A stretch of DNA of 64,000 bases from Gavia stellata (lineage: Eukaryota; Chordata; Aves; Gaviiformes; Gaviidae): the NCBI RefSeq assembly GCF_030936135.1, contig NC_082637.1:5097001-5161000 (forward strand), in the 5' to 3' direction. The number at the start of each line of letters is the position of its first letter. Position 1 is the first letter of the stretch. The position numbers and the translations under genes are program-made. This document shows, in pieces, positions 1-11,969 of the stretch. The notes beneath the pieces were generated by a model. The model had not been told where the DNA came from, ran no database searches, and was given only the letters and a program-made list of their open reading frames with translations.

Positions 1-529
1 GCTATGCAGGAGAATAATTTTTTTTTTTTTAAAGGTCCCACTTGAATATTAACTAAAAATATATGAACATGTGCCTGCACCCCAGTTTGCAACCATTCTT
101 CCATAGCTGCTTGCTCATTTCTAATCAGAAAGATGCAATTTTCAAAACACAGCACACTCTATGTGGAAAACGAAAATTAACCTGTGACTTAACCGGTAGT
201 CTCTGCACAACCTTATCTACGGGGCTCTGATCAGTATACACACATAACTAGATAACTATACGCACGTAACTAGATTCTAGAGGCTCTTTGAAAATTATAA
301 TTTAGATCCAACTGTAAATGAAAGATACCAGATACCAAAAAGATTCTTATTTTCAAGCTATCAAAAGTGTCAATTCTTAGCTATTATCCAAAACATAAAG
401 GTTTACTCTATCTTATAAATGCAATTTTGTATTGCCCAGCCATAATGCAGTAACATAAAGGACGATAATTTGATTCTATAGTGGTTTTCTTTGTAAATGG
501 AGAAGGCTGTTATCTTTAGGGCATCCTAC

Positions 530-722
530 CATTGGCATTTCAGCATCCGTCCAGGTGATGTTTGGTGTTGCTGTTGCAGGCTGAATGACAGTTGTAGGGA
601 AGAAGAGGTTATGGGGTCCTGATGCAGCCAGATAGAGGGTCAAGGCCAAGTTGAAAGGCAAGGTGAAAACAGGCAGATCCCACTTACAGAAGACTGAGCC
701 TAAAGCACTGGTGAAAACAGGG
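530..722 (-). CDS. SLC14A1: SLC14A1 coding exon 4
   Basis: 193 nt, acceptor CTTTCAG|CC and donor CCAATG|GTAGG. It carries the first-half pore signature LPVFTLPF (172-179), the loop [11 protein letters not shown] and the NITW sequon. It ends in phase 0, like SLC14A2 exon 4. Two positions are unusual for the family: Cys168 in FCKWDLP (usually Ser) and Pro192-His193 where HY is usual. Confidence 0.93.
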
Positions 723-3655
723 CTGAAAGAAGAACAAAATGGTTTCGCTAGGAGCTTGTCAGCTAGGCAAAAAAACTCAAACAACCAAAAAAAACCCCAA
801 CCACTGGAAATTCACTCTGTTGGGTTTTTTTGTTTTTTTTTTTTTTTAAAAGCTGTTTAATGTCCTCAGTCTTTCTGATAAAATCAGAGATATGCTAGGG
901 TCACTCAGTAAATTTCTTACCCTTCCCAGGCCAGTTAGCAATGTACAGATTCCTGTCATGTTATCCAATATACGGGGTGAATTTGGTGACCATGAAGGAC
1001 CCAAGATCCTCCACTCATGTGGAGGATCCCGTGATTTAGTGGAGTTATCCCACAGTTCAGTCTTGGTGTTTACTTTTTTTTGTTTGTTTGTTTTGGTACT
1101 TGAAGCAGGCTGAATTTAAGACACCCGTGCCAGGTCTGAATGAATTGTGAAAGTGGCTGTGTGTCCTTGTTCAAGCTTCTGGATCAGAAGTAAAGGCTGA
1201 CGTCAAAGTTCTGTTATTGAAGTGTGTATAATGCTACATGAACTTCAGGCAGACAGATGATACGCATGGTTTAGCAATCTCCAACTAAACATTTGGGGGC
1301 GAAAGACCAGCTTTCAAATTTTTTGCTGTCCAAATACCTAGCAGATTATGGTGTCATATATATCAGTAAAGTATTATTAGTTGTTTGTTTTCATTAGCAT
1401 CAACCATCATGTCTTGGGACCACTGAACAGCTTCTGTGCCTGGAGAGGTAAATTTTCTTGACATTTTTATATGGTGGCCTAAATAGATGAAACGCTTGTG
1501 GTTGATGGTGGTAGGGAATGGTTAAAATAATGTTCCTCTTGAGGCAAAAATGAATTGGTGCATCACAGCAATATGGCTAACATTCAGGGCATTGAATTAC
1601 ATATGATCAGCCATCGATTTTCCTTTTCCCCATTGGGTTTATTTGTGATTATGTGGGTATTTTATTTGTTTTGGGATTACATTCAAGTTTAAAAGTGCAC
1701 ATAATGATACAGATTTAGTAGCACATATGTGCCAGTTGTGTTTCTTTCCTATTGCAGTCTGTGTAGTGCATAAAAATACAACAGCTCAGTCTCAGTGTGG
1801 GGACACTGGGACTGGAATAAGAAGCAGAGGAGCCATCCGACTTACCATGTCATGGACACCAGTGCTACTGGCAGCAGAAGCCACCAGTGGTAGTCTCCCT
1901 TAGCAGAGAAGACGGCCATGAGCAATCCCACCAAGACCCCGTTATAGCCATACAGGCCTGCTGCAATGGCTGATCTGTGAAGGAAACAACCACCTTGAAA
2001 TCTTTTCCCCTGTGGGTGCTTTGCTCGCATCACACCCTCTGTCCCCGTGCAGTTATGACTCTGTGGGATGACGACCTGCCAAGGCTCATGCACCGACCTT
2101 CAATTTCACGTGCTTGAGTCCCACGTCTTCTCAGCCCCACCTACCCCTTCTGTAGTTACGTCCAGTGTCCCTTTGCAGCAGATGCAGCTGGTGGGAAGAT
2201 CTGTCTGGTCCTACTAGACCAGATACATAGCCAGCGAAGGCTAGATCACAGAATCACTACAGTTGGAAAAGACCTGTAAGATCATCAAGTCCAACCACCA
2301 ACCCAACCCCACCATGCCCACTAAACCATGTCCCGCAATGCCATGTCTACAAGTTCTTTGAACACCTTCAGGGATGGTGACTCCACCACTTCCCTGGGCA
2401 GCTTATTCCAGTGTTTCACCACTCTCTCAGTCAAGAAATTTTTCCTAATATCCAGCCTGAACCTCCCCTGGTGCAACTTGAGGCCATTTCCTCTTGTTGC
2501 TGGTCACTTGGGAGATACTTGCTTTTCATCCATGTCACTTATTTGACACTTAAGTCGACATTGAAGTGACAGTCTGGTTTTGAAGGGGAAAGGGATGGAC
2601 TTACCTGTCCTGACCCAGAATAAGTGCTGTTAAAGTTGAGACCACTGTTCCTAAACAGCCTGTGAGTGTCCACCATGGGTTCTGCACCAGGAAACCAGTA
2701 ACTACGATAAGCCCACTGAGGGGATTGTTGACAAACATCACCTGGGATATCCCACGCAGCACCCAGTCAATAAACTGGATCATGAGGGGTTTATCTGGAA
2801 GAAATCAAATTAAATAATAAAAAGCCCCCCAAAATTTGCAGATGAAACTGATTTGGGATTTTTTTTTTGAAACTCGGGAAGAGTTTTGGCAGCGGAACTT
2901 GGCAGCATGACTGAAGCAATGAATCAACAAGACTGTAAAACCTGACTGGGATTTATTATGGTCTATATTGAAGTCTTACAGCTGGAAAGCTGAGACGAAC
3001 AGTGTGGTTGCCAGAGTCCCGTGTTATAAAGTACCCTGGACCGGATTCACATGAACCAGCTAATTTATGATGTCTGTGCCTCAGATGGCAAATCGTGTGT
3101 GTATCCCGTTGCTGATTTATTATGGGGACCAAACACACCTACCTATGTGTAATTTAACTTCACAGTGGCATCAGGCTTGACAGAAACTGCTCAGCTGAGA
3201 GGACAGGGAGCGTTATGAAGAATGGCAGAGCACAGAATAACCATCCCAGGTTATGTTCTGTGGGACTAAATTTGCTTTGTACATGGCATGTTGGAGGTAG
3301 ATGTCATCTCAGTCATCCTCAAGATTTAAGCAATATGTGGATCTCTGCACAAAGCTGATTTTTTTCCTACAAAATGGAAATAAATCAGGGCAGAGGTAGT
3401 TTCTGTAATGCTTCAACTTGAATCACGTTACTGAGAAGTTAGTTATTACTCCTTTGATGTAATTCTTCTTTGGAATTCCCTAATTAGTCATGATGAAGTA
3501 GCTTTACCTTTTAGCCAGGCTCCAAATTCCTTCATGTCTCCAGTGATGTACTCAACAGCTCTGCAGACTCTCTTCCCAGCTTTGCTCAGTGGATTCTGCT
3601 TTATTGGCTTTCTTTCCCCCTTGGTTTCTATCTTGACATCAACACTATTTTCCAT
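530..3655 (-). CDS. SLC14A1: Urea transporter 1 (UT-B type), 5' four coding exons; gene runs off the left edge
   Basis: A passive urea channel of the plasma membrane (SLC14 family; the human protein carries the Kidd blood group). Four coding exons join in frame: 3655-3508, 2794-2605, 1974-1846 and 722-530, giving exactly 220 codons and ending in phase 0. The start is the ATG at 3655, which opens a basic and acidic N-terminus before the family sequence [11 protein letters not shown]. Visible landmarks are [18 protein letters not shown], the pore signature LPVFTLPF (residues 172-179) and a glycosylation sequon NIT (210-212). The missing exons 5-8 should encode the second half of the channel. 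It is named SLC14A1 rather than SLC14A2 because of its UT-B-like N-terminus (TGDMKE, then DKP) and its place downstream of an SLC14A2-like gene, as in human. Intron 2 carries a CR1 fragment; introns 1 and 3 hold nothing else I recognise. Confidence 0.92.
825..847. repeat. Poly-T tract in SLC14A1 intron 3
   Basis: A nearly pure T run interrupted by a single G. It lies about 100 bases upstream of exon 4 on the transcribed strand, where it reads as an A-rich run and so is not the polypyrimidine tract. Confidence 0.8.
1846..1974 (-). CDS. SLC14A1: SLC14A1 coding exon 3
   Basis: 129 nt, acceptor TTCACAG|AT and donor ATG|GTAAG. It encodes [18 protein letters not shown] and then [14 protein letters not shown]. 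The Ala at residue 137 and His at 142 replace residues that are normally Asp and Tyr or Phe in SLC14 proteins ([10 protein letters not shown]). The length equals that of SLC14A2 exon 3. Confidence 0.93.
2244..2525 (-). mobile_element. CR1 LINE 3' fragment in SLC14A1 intron 2
   Basis: Read on the plus strand this is the reverse complement of a CR1 3' end. It starts with GATCACAGAATCACTACAG, then TGGAAAAGACCTGTAAGATC and GTCCAACC, and runs through the region that reads CTCCACCACTTCCCTGGGCAG. About 280 bases are kept. It belongs to the same subfamily type as the copies at 22.9 and 40.3 kb. It sits in the sense orientation relative to SLC14A1. Confidence 0.9.
2605..2794 (-). CDS. SLC14A1: SLC14A1 coding exon 2
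   Basis: 190 nt, acceptor TTCCAG|AT and donor ACAG|GTAAG. It encodes residues 50-112: [15 protein letters not shown], then the first membrane segments with [10 protein letters not shown] and NPWWTLTG, ending at GQDR with the Arg codon split. The length equals that of SLC14A2 exon 2. Confidence 0.93.
3508..3655 (-). CDS. SLC14A1: SLC14A1 coding exon 1 (start codon exon)
   Basis: This exon encodes the cytoplasmic N-terminus: 49 codons plus one base. It begins [10 protein letters not shown] and ends GAWLK, followed by the donor G|GTAAAG at 3508/3507. The 5' part is probably joined at an acceptor just before the ATG, either CAG|AACACC (exon from 3664) or AAAG|CGTC (from 3670), after a T-rich and C-rich tract. 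The split codon with the next exon gives Asp of the DKP motif. It is under 60 codons, so easily missed by ORF scans. Confidence 0.88.
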
Positions 3656-3670
3656 GCTGGTGTTCTGACG

Positions 3671-6600
3671 CTTTGGTAAAATTCAAGGGGAAAAAAAAAA
3701 GGGAGTTTATTACAATGCCTCTTACTGATCTCTTTTTATTCTCTCTACCATGTATTATTGCTCACCACGTGTTATTTTGGAGCAGAAAGAGGAAAATCCT
3801 TACTCTGAACACCTGATTCTCATGTCTCCATGAGCACATTCTCTCTTCATTTGCTCTTGGGACCCTGTGCTGTCCTTCCAGACTTTCATGCAGTCATAGA
3901 TGTGAACACCAGAAGGAACCACTGAGCCTTGTGTCATAGCGGTATTTCACCTGATTTTAACACTCTGCTCAGCTATACCATGTTTTCTAGAAATGAAGCA
4001 GCTCTTGATTTAAAGGGCTACTTCAAGAAGAGCAAGACAGCATTAGGAGACACTGGCTTCACAGAAGTTAAAGCTTACCTCAAGATTCAAATTGATAGAA
4101 GTTGAATACAGAAGTTGGTAGGAGTTGAACCACAATCTAGGAAGCTGCTTCAATGATTGTTTCCCCTGCTGCTTAACCCATATTTCCAGTTTGAATTTAT
4201 TCATCAGCCATCAATAATAGGTACCTAAAGTTAGGTTTATGGGTTTCTATACAGTCACCTACTGGGATTAGCTCAACCTTTCTCATGAACATGGTCTTAG
4301 CTTGAGGGTTGTTCATGGTGCTTTACTCCATGCATACATACATAGATTTCTTTTTTCTGTGTTGAATTGTACTTTTAGCTGCCCCATCTTTAGAAGCACC
4401 CAGCACCGATATAAGAGCTTAAAGGCCAAATTCAGAGTGCTTGCTTTCCATTCTACCTTAGTCGTGTTGCTGCCTTTTCTCTGCCAGCTGCCCAGTAGGG
4501 TGTTACGTGGTCTGCACTGGCCTTTGCTCTTCAGTGTAAGACAAGGTACGTGACCACGTATTGGGACCTGTAGTAAGAAATCCTCAGGGACTAATGAAAA
4601 GACTGTTACTAAATTTAGCAGGCACTATATCAAGACTTAAATAAGGTAGGGGAGTGTTATAGGCCAAACAGAGGCGTTTAGGCCTAAATAAGGTGTTTGG
4701 AGCATCCACGCAAGGCTGGCAGAGACAGGGTCCCCTATGGGAGACATGTCCTTTGGATTAGGAGTTTCTGGAATAGCCTTTGGCACCTTATACAGCTCTA
4801 GACAGCTTCATTCAGGCATGTGAATCAGAGACTTACACCTAACTGTAAACACTGGAGTTTAAAACCAATGTGCTACAGCCAATTTGTTATTTGTTTGCAG
4901 GCCTATTCTCAATATGAAGTCAGCAAATTCAAAACAGCCAAGCCTTTCCTTGGAGTGTATTTAGTTTCCTGAAGAGCAGGACTAATTCTTGGTCATTGTC
5001 AAGACAAAGAAAACAGAAGGTATGTCGTTGAGTGAATACAGAACCAGAGCTGCTTCAGGTCTCACTGGTGAGTAACAGCTTGTGCAAGAAGTAAAGAGTT
5101 TAGGTTGTGAGTTAATAGTCTAAATAAGATGATACGAGCATGTAATTATTGGAGTTAGTCCTTGATTCACTTGCAACTTCAGTAAAAGCCTTCTTGGCAG
5201 CTGGGGAAGAGAATTCATACTTTAGAAATACAGGAAAAGCAGCCTCACCCCTGGACTTTATACTTGCAGACCCAGACATGTGGTTAAGCAGCTCTGAGTC
5301 TTCGTGGTGGAACGGTTGGTTAATGTACATCCTGGCCAGCTTCTTACTGTATGTTATTGGAAGGCTGATGGTGACATTTCGGGAAGTAGTAATTATTTGC
5401 ACCAATAATAAATAGACATTTTCTGCCTCCTGGAAGGGCCTTGCTAATGCAAGGATAAGTTCCACATGGAAGAGGCTGAAGACAGGACCAGTACATAGAA
5501 GAGTGTTGAATTTGACTTTGTGTAGGACTCAAAAGCGAGGAGCTTAGCTAGAGGAGGAAGAAAAGAAAGGGATGAGAGTGTTGCTAGGGATGGTGTCTCA
5601 GTGCTGGAAGGCTTTTTCCTGGCTCAGTTATAATTCATTACCTTGATTCATTAACCTTCGCTTTTCTCATATTTTATTCTGAAATAATGGAAAAAGTGAA
5701 TTGGATGCACTTTCAGTTAAATCAAAATTTCTAGCCAAGATAAATTACTTCATTTGGTGAAAGTGCATTTACGTTTTCAATTTAAAGAATCTTCCTCTTT
5801 ATGTAACTTAGGTGTTCTCTGTTGCTAATCCATAAAGTCAAGGGCTGTTGGATCTGCATTTGCAGAGTGATGTTGTGTGTCCTGTGCCAGCGTGCCCGAC
5901 ATGTTTCCCCGCGTGCTGAGTGAGGAGCTGTTTGCACCGCAGGAGTCTGCAGCGTGGGATGTAATGTGCATGCGAAGAAGTATCGGGGTCATTGTCTGGT
6001 CCACTCGCACGGTGGAGAAGAAAATGGGTCAAGTTGGAGGCGCTAATTCATCACAGCTTGATGAATTGCTTTGACATAGGGAGGCACTTAAGTGCACACT
6101 TAAGGCAGTGCTGCATGGTGCAAGTCTGAGACTGCAGAACTCCTTTCCTCTGGGTTTTCATGGGCAGAAATGAAGTCGGTTCGATGCACTTGGCACAGCA
6201 AAAAGACCAGGTGAGTCACTTCCACCAACCTGGCTTGAACTTCACCCCCAATGAAGGCTGCGTCAATGCTCTGCATACTTGTTCTTACAGAATATTCAAA
6301 ATCACAGTGATTGGAGGGGTGATCATGGGTACCTTTTGGCCAGCAGTGCTGGTCAAACTCATGTTCATTATGTCCCTGTCTATCAAGTGATGTGTCTCTC
6401 TAGAGAGGGATTCCATGAACGTCAGTTCATCTTTCCTATCAGCTTATATACGCTAAGGTGAAATGAAATCATTATGAAATGCCCTCATCACCTGCAGAGC
6501 AGGTATGTAATGGGTAGGCCAAGAGCACCCTTGGTTTCTGGTGGGGTCTTCACAACACTGTAAAGACCCAAATCCAGCCCCACTGGCTTCATGGCCACCC

Positions 6601-9157
6601 CGAATCACACTCCAGGCACTGTGGGAGGGCTGCCTCCTGCGTGCGGTGGTTCAGCTATCAGCACAGCCGTGAGGCTTGTCCCATCTGTCCAGAAATGCAA
6701 AGCACGGAGGACTTGCACTACTTAGTTGTCCAAAGAAAGTACAAAGAAGTAGTGAACCACTTGGAAACTGGCACCAGCACAGAATTTTTTGGACACTTTT
6801 AATACTTTTTGACATTGTAAGAAGCAGTAACTGCCACGTATGCTTAGATTAATGATCTGCTAACACATTACCTTGTTCTAGGGAGTAGGCAGTAGCAGCT
6901 ATTTAAGAGAGGACAGAATACAGTGTCTCATCCCAGAATAAGGGAGATGATCAGAGTATTTTGAGACAGTGATGTCTGAATTTTAATTCAAGCTGAAGTG
7001 TGCATGTTCTGACGGGGTTTGCATGAAGGCCAGTCTACAGCAGGTCTTTTGAAGACCTACTATTGAAGTTACATCAACATGTGGTTTTCAGTCAAAGTGG
7101 CTTTTTTTTCTTAGTGCACGAAGGAAGAAAATGGAAATAATTGTGAAAGGGCTATTCTGCTGGAACAGACTGCTTGGCTTCTGCAGGGGGACAGGATTTA
7201 AAAACCAATATTTATTCCTTATTTCTATTAGTCTGGGAAAGTGTTTTTTGATCTCAGATTCTTAACTAAAGACTGTGTAGGTCCTGCTCTCAGACGCACA
7301 GCTTGAAGTTCACTGCCTGATCTCACGTGTCCCCTGGAGAGGTGCTCCAGACAAGCGTTTGGTAGGAAATGCAGTGTGGGCTCCCGATGCTGGTATGTAA
7401 CTGGTGTGATACAGAGCAGCAGCAGGACCCGGGCAGAGCAAGTCTGAATGTGATTTTCATCTCTGTGGTGCAAGGAGTGATTCGTGCTCTGCTGCAAGTG
7501 CAGAAGAACTATTTAAAACTATTTTCTTATAGTGTACCGTGGAAAGTGAGAGCTAGTTTTGGGGCACTGCTGCTTTTCCCCAGTGATTCCAGATGTTTGC
7601 TGCTTCCTCTTGCCTAGATATCTTTATGCTGTTGGGTAATATCTCACTGCCATCCTCGCTAAGGATGCTCACATAAGCAAGAGAGAAAGTTTTGCAGCGA
7701 AAAGTATCTAAATATTTTTGTATCAGCTATGAAATGGAACCCGTGAGAATAGGCAAAAAAAAAAAAGTTTCTTTTGCATGAAAATGAAATAATCACAGGG
7801 CCAAGAAGCTAATCTATTGTTTTTTTATCGTCTTTTCAGAGTTAATAAATGTCCTGTAGCAAAGCACTGATGTTACGCAACTTCATGTCTCCCTAAATCA
7901 ATTTCTCTTCCACTTGTGTACACTTCTTCCATGTCACGCCATACCTGCGGCATCTCAGTAATGCCTCGTTAAAGCTGCAGTGTAGCAGACTCCGTGCTGC
8001 ACTCCTGCAACATCTGGCCTGCAATTACTTTTTTATTCACGTGCTGAAATTGAGACAAGCCTGGTCACACATTCGTTATGTGTTATGCACGGTAAGACTG
8101 GTGCTGTGCTTGCAGCTGCGAAAGGAACGGAGGCTTTTATTTGGCTAATTGTTTTAATACTCCCAGGTAATAGTTATTTCCAAGCTGGTGCCTGTGTTGC
8201 TAGGTGTTGGGCTTTCATCTCTGAAAATGCAGAAAGTTATCTAGTACTTTCTCTTCTTTCTAGAATTTTCCTCTCTCCCTGACAAAATTCAAGTTACTCT
8301 GTAAATCAAGAGGATTTAAATTACCGCGTGGTATTTGTTTGTCCAAGGAACTGCTACTGCACAATTACAGTCATTGTATCTTGCATTCTCTGAATTGTTG
8401 CTGTGAAGTGTGCAGGCAGCCAGCTCTGTGTGCAGCATGTTTTTAGAGGAATTCCTGCATCCAAGTACAATAGGAGGAAAGGGCCAGATTCTCAGCACCT
8501 CTGATTCCAGCAAAGCCTGTGTAATGTTACCAGGGGTTTAGTAAAGCTGGGTAAGTATAGTGTTGTGTTACATATAGAAACACAGGCATGCACAAGCACG
8601 CTCCCCAAAACAGAGAGATTATAATGCACTTGACCCTCACTGAAAAAAAAGTTCAGGTTTTCCCATAGAAGATACATTTCAAAACACTAGTTCAAAAGAA
8701 AGCTTATCCCTCAGATTCAAATATTCATTAAGCCCATTCGCAATTCAATTTTCAGAGATCTGTCTCTCGGGGACCGAGAAATCCAGAGATACTATCGCAT
8801 TAACTGCATATTATTATTATCTGGGCATTTTTCATTTTGCAGAATAAAAAGGCAGTAAAAGGAGATGTTAAAGAGTTCCAGTTTCAGTTCTTTTTTCCTT
8901 CTTTCTCAAAGGTTCAGCCAACTGGGTTAAGCAGTGCTAATAAATCTTCACCCTGCTAGAAAAATTCTTAATAATTGGAATTCTTGTGACATTCCCTAAC
9001 CTCTGTGCTCCTCTTGAGCCTTAACTGCTCTCACTCAGGAGAACTGTTCAAATGCTGTTGGTTAGGTGTTTTGGGGGAGAAGAAAGATCCAGGTAAGTCA
9101 GTAACAGGGTGCATGTTTATTGCTGTGCATTAAAAGGAATGAACAGAGTGCTCTTAC
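3671..9157 (-). other. Long 5' UTR intron of SLC14A1
   Basis: This lies between the predicted noncoding exon and the start-codon exon. I see no coding exon, RNA gene or recognisable young transposon here. The open frames, including overlapping ones at 5.1-5.5 kb on both strands, are short and lack family motifs. Confidence 0.5.
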
Positions 9158-9229
9158 CTCTCCGATGAGTTCAGGGGTAGCTGTTGCTTTGCTGGCTAGG
9201 ACAGAAGGAAAGCAGGGCTAAGAGAGTGG
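9158..9229 (-). other. SLC14A1: Predicted noncoding first exon of SLC14A1
   Basis: The exon start is estimated at about 30 bases below the TATA box (around 9229). The end is a near-consensus donor, GGAGAG|GTAAGAGC, at 9158/9157. It contains no ATG, so it would be 5' UTR only, spliced over about 5.5 kb to the start-codon exon at 3655. A noncoding first exon is usual for SLC14A1 in mammals. The start is approximate. Confidence 0.55.
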
Positions 9230-9250
9230 GAAAAAGAAAATGCCCCACCA

Positions 9251-9260
9251 GCTTATATAG
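9251..9260 (-). promoter_or_regulatory. SLC14A1: TATA box of the SLC14A1 promoter
   Basis: The minus strand reads CTATATAAGC here, a strong TATA box. About 100 bases downstream on the same strand is a consensus splice donor, which is what a short noncoding first exon needs. A 10-bp palindrome, ACTAATTAGT (9287-9296), lies about 30 bases upstream and is a possible homeodomain-type site. The assignment to SLC14A1 is inferred: it is the next gene downstream on this strand, and its start-codon exon is preceded by an acceptor. Confidence 0.6.
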
Positions 9261-9427
9261 GCGAGCATGGCTCCTGTCCTGGTATTACTAATTAGTTTGT
9301 TTCTCCTCCCATTTGGTGAGCTCCAAGCAAATGTTAAGAAGGTTCCCTCTTGAATTCTCCACCTTTCCTCTTGCTCTGTCCTTGGTGTCTTGCCAACAGC
9401 CTCTCCAAATGTCCTCTTCCCTGCTGC

Positions 9428-9458
9428 TTTTTTTTTGTGGGTTTTTTTTTTTTTTTTT
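9428..9458. repeat. Poly-T low-complexity tract
   Basis: Two T runs separated by GTGGG, about 170 bases upstream of the SLC14A1 TATA box. Confidence 0.75.
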
Positions 9459-11969
9459 AACTAACTCTCCTTTAACTCTGTCCTTTCTCCTCCTCCACCA
9501 CTTAAAAGGACTCAAAGCTTCAAAGCAGACTCTCGGTATACCTGAGCTCAACCTCTCCAGCGTTATTCTCCTTATCCCAGGCAGCTCAGCATCCTTCCCT
9601 CTCAAAACACTGAGCTGGGAGTGTGCATCACAGCGTGCCGTGTTCAGCAGCCTGTCGAGTTTTCCTGTTTCTGGGTAGTTTTCGGAGGCACTGTTCTGTT
9701 AACACACAGGGGCGAAGGACCTGGTGACCTTCTGTGGTTTAGTTGCTTTTTATCAGTTATTTGAGAAATTCAAGGGGTATCTTTACTTCTTTTTTTTAAC
9801 CTGGCCTCCTGGGTCACTGGAGGAATCTGGAATATCAGAAGTATGGCATATTTGAGAGGTTTATAAGGCTGTGAAATTGCTGTGAAAGGCAGAGAAGAGG
9901 CTGGAGAGGGAAGTCTGGAGAGAGTGAATTATAGGAAAAAGGGCAGAGAAAAAGCTAGCGAACTTAAGGAACCTGTTAGGCTAATTTAACCACAGTTTAA
10001 TTCACTTTAGGACTCTCTCAGAGTGATGGCTTGGGTGAAGTTGCAGTGTTACTTCTCTGAGTGCTGGAGCAAATGGTTCGTTGTTGAACCAGAACCCATC
10101 TAGCTTTATGGCTCCAGCTTTGTGCATACACAGCCTCAGCATCTGTGTGGTGTTATTCTCACTGTGTTCATTCCCAGGGTGCCTCTCTTTTGATGGAGAT
10201 GTTTCTAACTGGAGACTGCATTCTTTTTTTCCCCCCCTAAGAGTAGCGTTTCTGATAGCAGTTGTCAGCTTAGAATTGCTGCATGAGCAAGGCTTCCTCT
10301 CATCAGACAGGCACCAGCCTCAGTGTCATTTAAACCAGCATCTTTTCTGCTCTCTGTGAAAGGGATGCAGCGCAGGGGCCAGGCAGGATTCACTGTCAGG
10401 TTGTGCTGCCTCCATCTACGGAGCGATGCGATGGCTCTGCAGGCTCAGCAGCCGCATTCCCCCTCCGGGGAAACAGATTCAGGACCACCCTGCCCAATTC
10501 TGGTGCTTTAAAGAGGTTGTTGACATGTTGGAGGGGATTCACAAATAAGCCACCGGATTGCAGGTCCGTGATGGATGTCTTGGAGTGATGCTTTGTTTAG
10601 CTTATCAAAGAGCTGGTTAATAAGTAACAGGATCACAGTCTGCTGATGCCTACGTGGGAATGAGGTCCCTGGCAGCAGCCTGCTCTGTGAACGAGAGGCA
10701 GAGGAGTGATGTTCTCCACTGCCATGTGATGGCTTTATAGGTGCAGCCAACTATGGGGAGGGTTTAACTACTGCAGCAATTGCCTTAGGGAATCCCTAAA
10801 TTTCCAACAATTACCTTCCAAAAAGGTCTAGGCCAGATCCCAGATTGGGTGCTGGAGTCAGGTGCAGGAATGCCTGCCCAGGCTGTGTGCCTTAGCCAGC
10901 CAAAGCATTCCTGGTTGCCTGAGGCTTGAGATTCCCTATAGGTATGGTGCAGAAGGGTGGCAACGGTAGAAAACCTCCTGGGTGTAATTCAATCCATGCT
11001 AAGTCAGGTGCCCACCGCTAACCTCCAGGGCTGAGCACTCAAAGGGGTAGCTATCTACTGCTGTCTTCTGGGCTTTGGGATTCAAGGTGGGGAGACTGAA
11101 ACAGCAGAGGCCATTCCTCATCAAAAGGATCAAGATGTGCCATGTGCCTGTTACGTAGCTGTTGGGTACCATCTGCCTGGGAGTGGGCCACCAGCGCTGG
11201 GTAAGCTTTAAGTATCCATGTAATGATGTGCAAACTGAGCATGCAGGTAACAATTACAGGTGACTAGCGAGGTGCCTCTTGATTTTAGGCATGTGTGAAG
11301 ACCACTTGGTGCTGAGGACAAGGCAGCTGGGGTTGGTGTCTGGCACCTGAGTCCCATGTCATTAAGGAGAGCTGAATCCATGGCTTAACTCATCAGCTTT
11401 TTGCCAGTGAAGCTGGTTGATGTGTTTCTTCTGCCTGCTGTGCTCTGCAGGAAGGTGGCTCTGAGAATGCCCCTTGGACTGAGCCCAGTGGTTGACATGG
11501 TCAGAAGAGGAGCTGGTGGTTGGATCCCAACCAGACTTAGTACCTGAGCTGTTCCAGACAAATGCCTGAATGATCCCTGACTGTGAGCTAGCCAGCCAGG
11601 AGCTGTCTAGCTGCTTTAGCTGGGTATAGTGCTTGAACTTGTCAGCTCTGCCAGGAAAGACTCTTATGGCCCTAATCCAGCTTCACACGCTCTATCTCCA
11701 CACCTCTCTCAAGGCTCAGTGGCCTTCAAGAGGTACATTGAAAACCACTTGGTAGCAGACTGCCATTATACTGCTGGTTTTGGCTGTGCTCCTTGGCTCA
11801 GGTTGCACTGCAGGGATTAGGTCTGCATCAGCTCTTGGACTCCAACAGGTGCTTTAAAATGACGTAAATCCACGTACAGAGCTCTGCAGGTTGCTAATAC
11901 TCAAGTCCTGGTCTGCCTTTGCTAGGTCGGGCTGTGGATGTGTGAAACGTAGCCAATGTTTGTGGGCTC

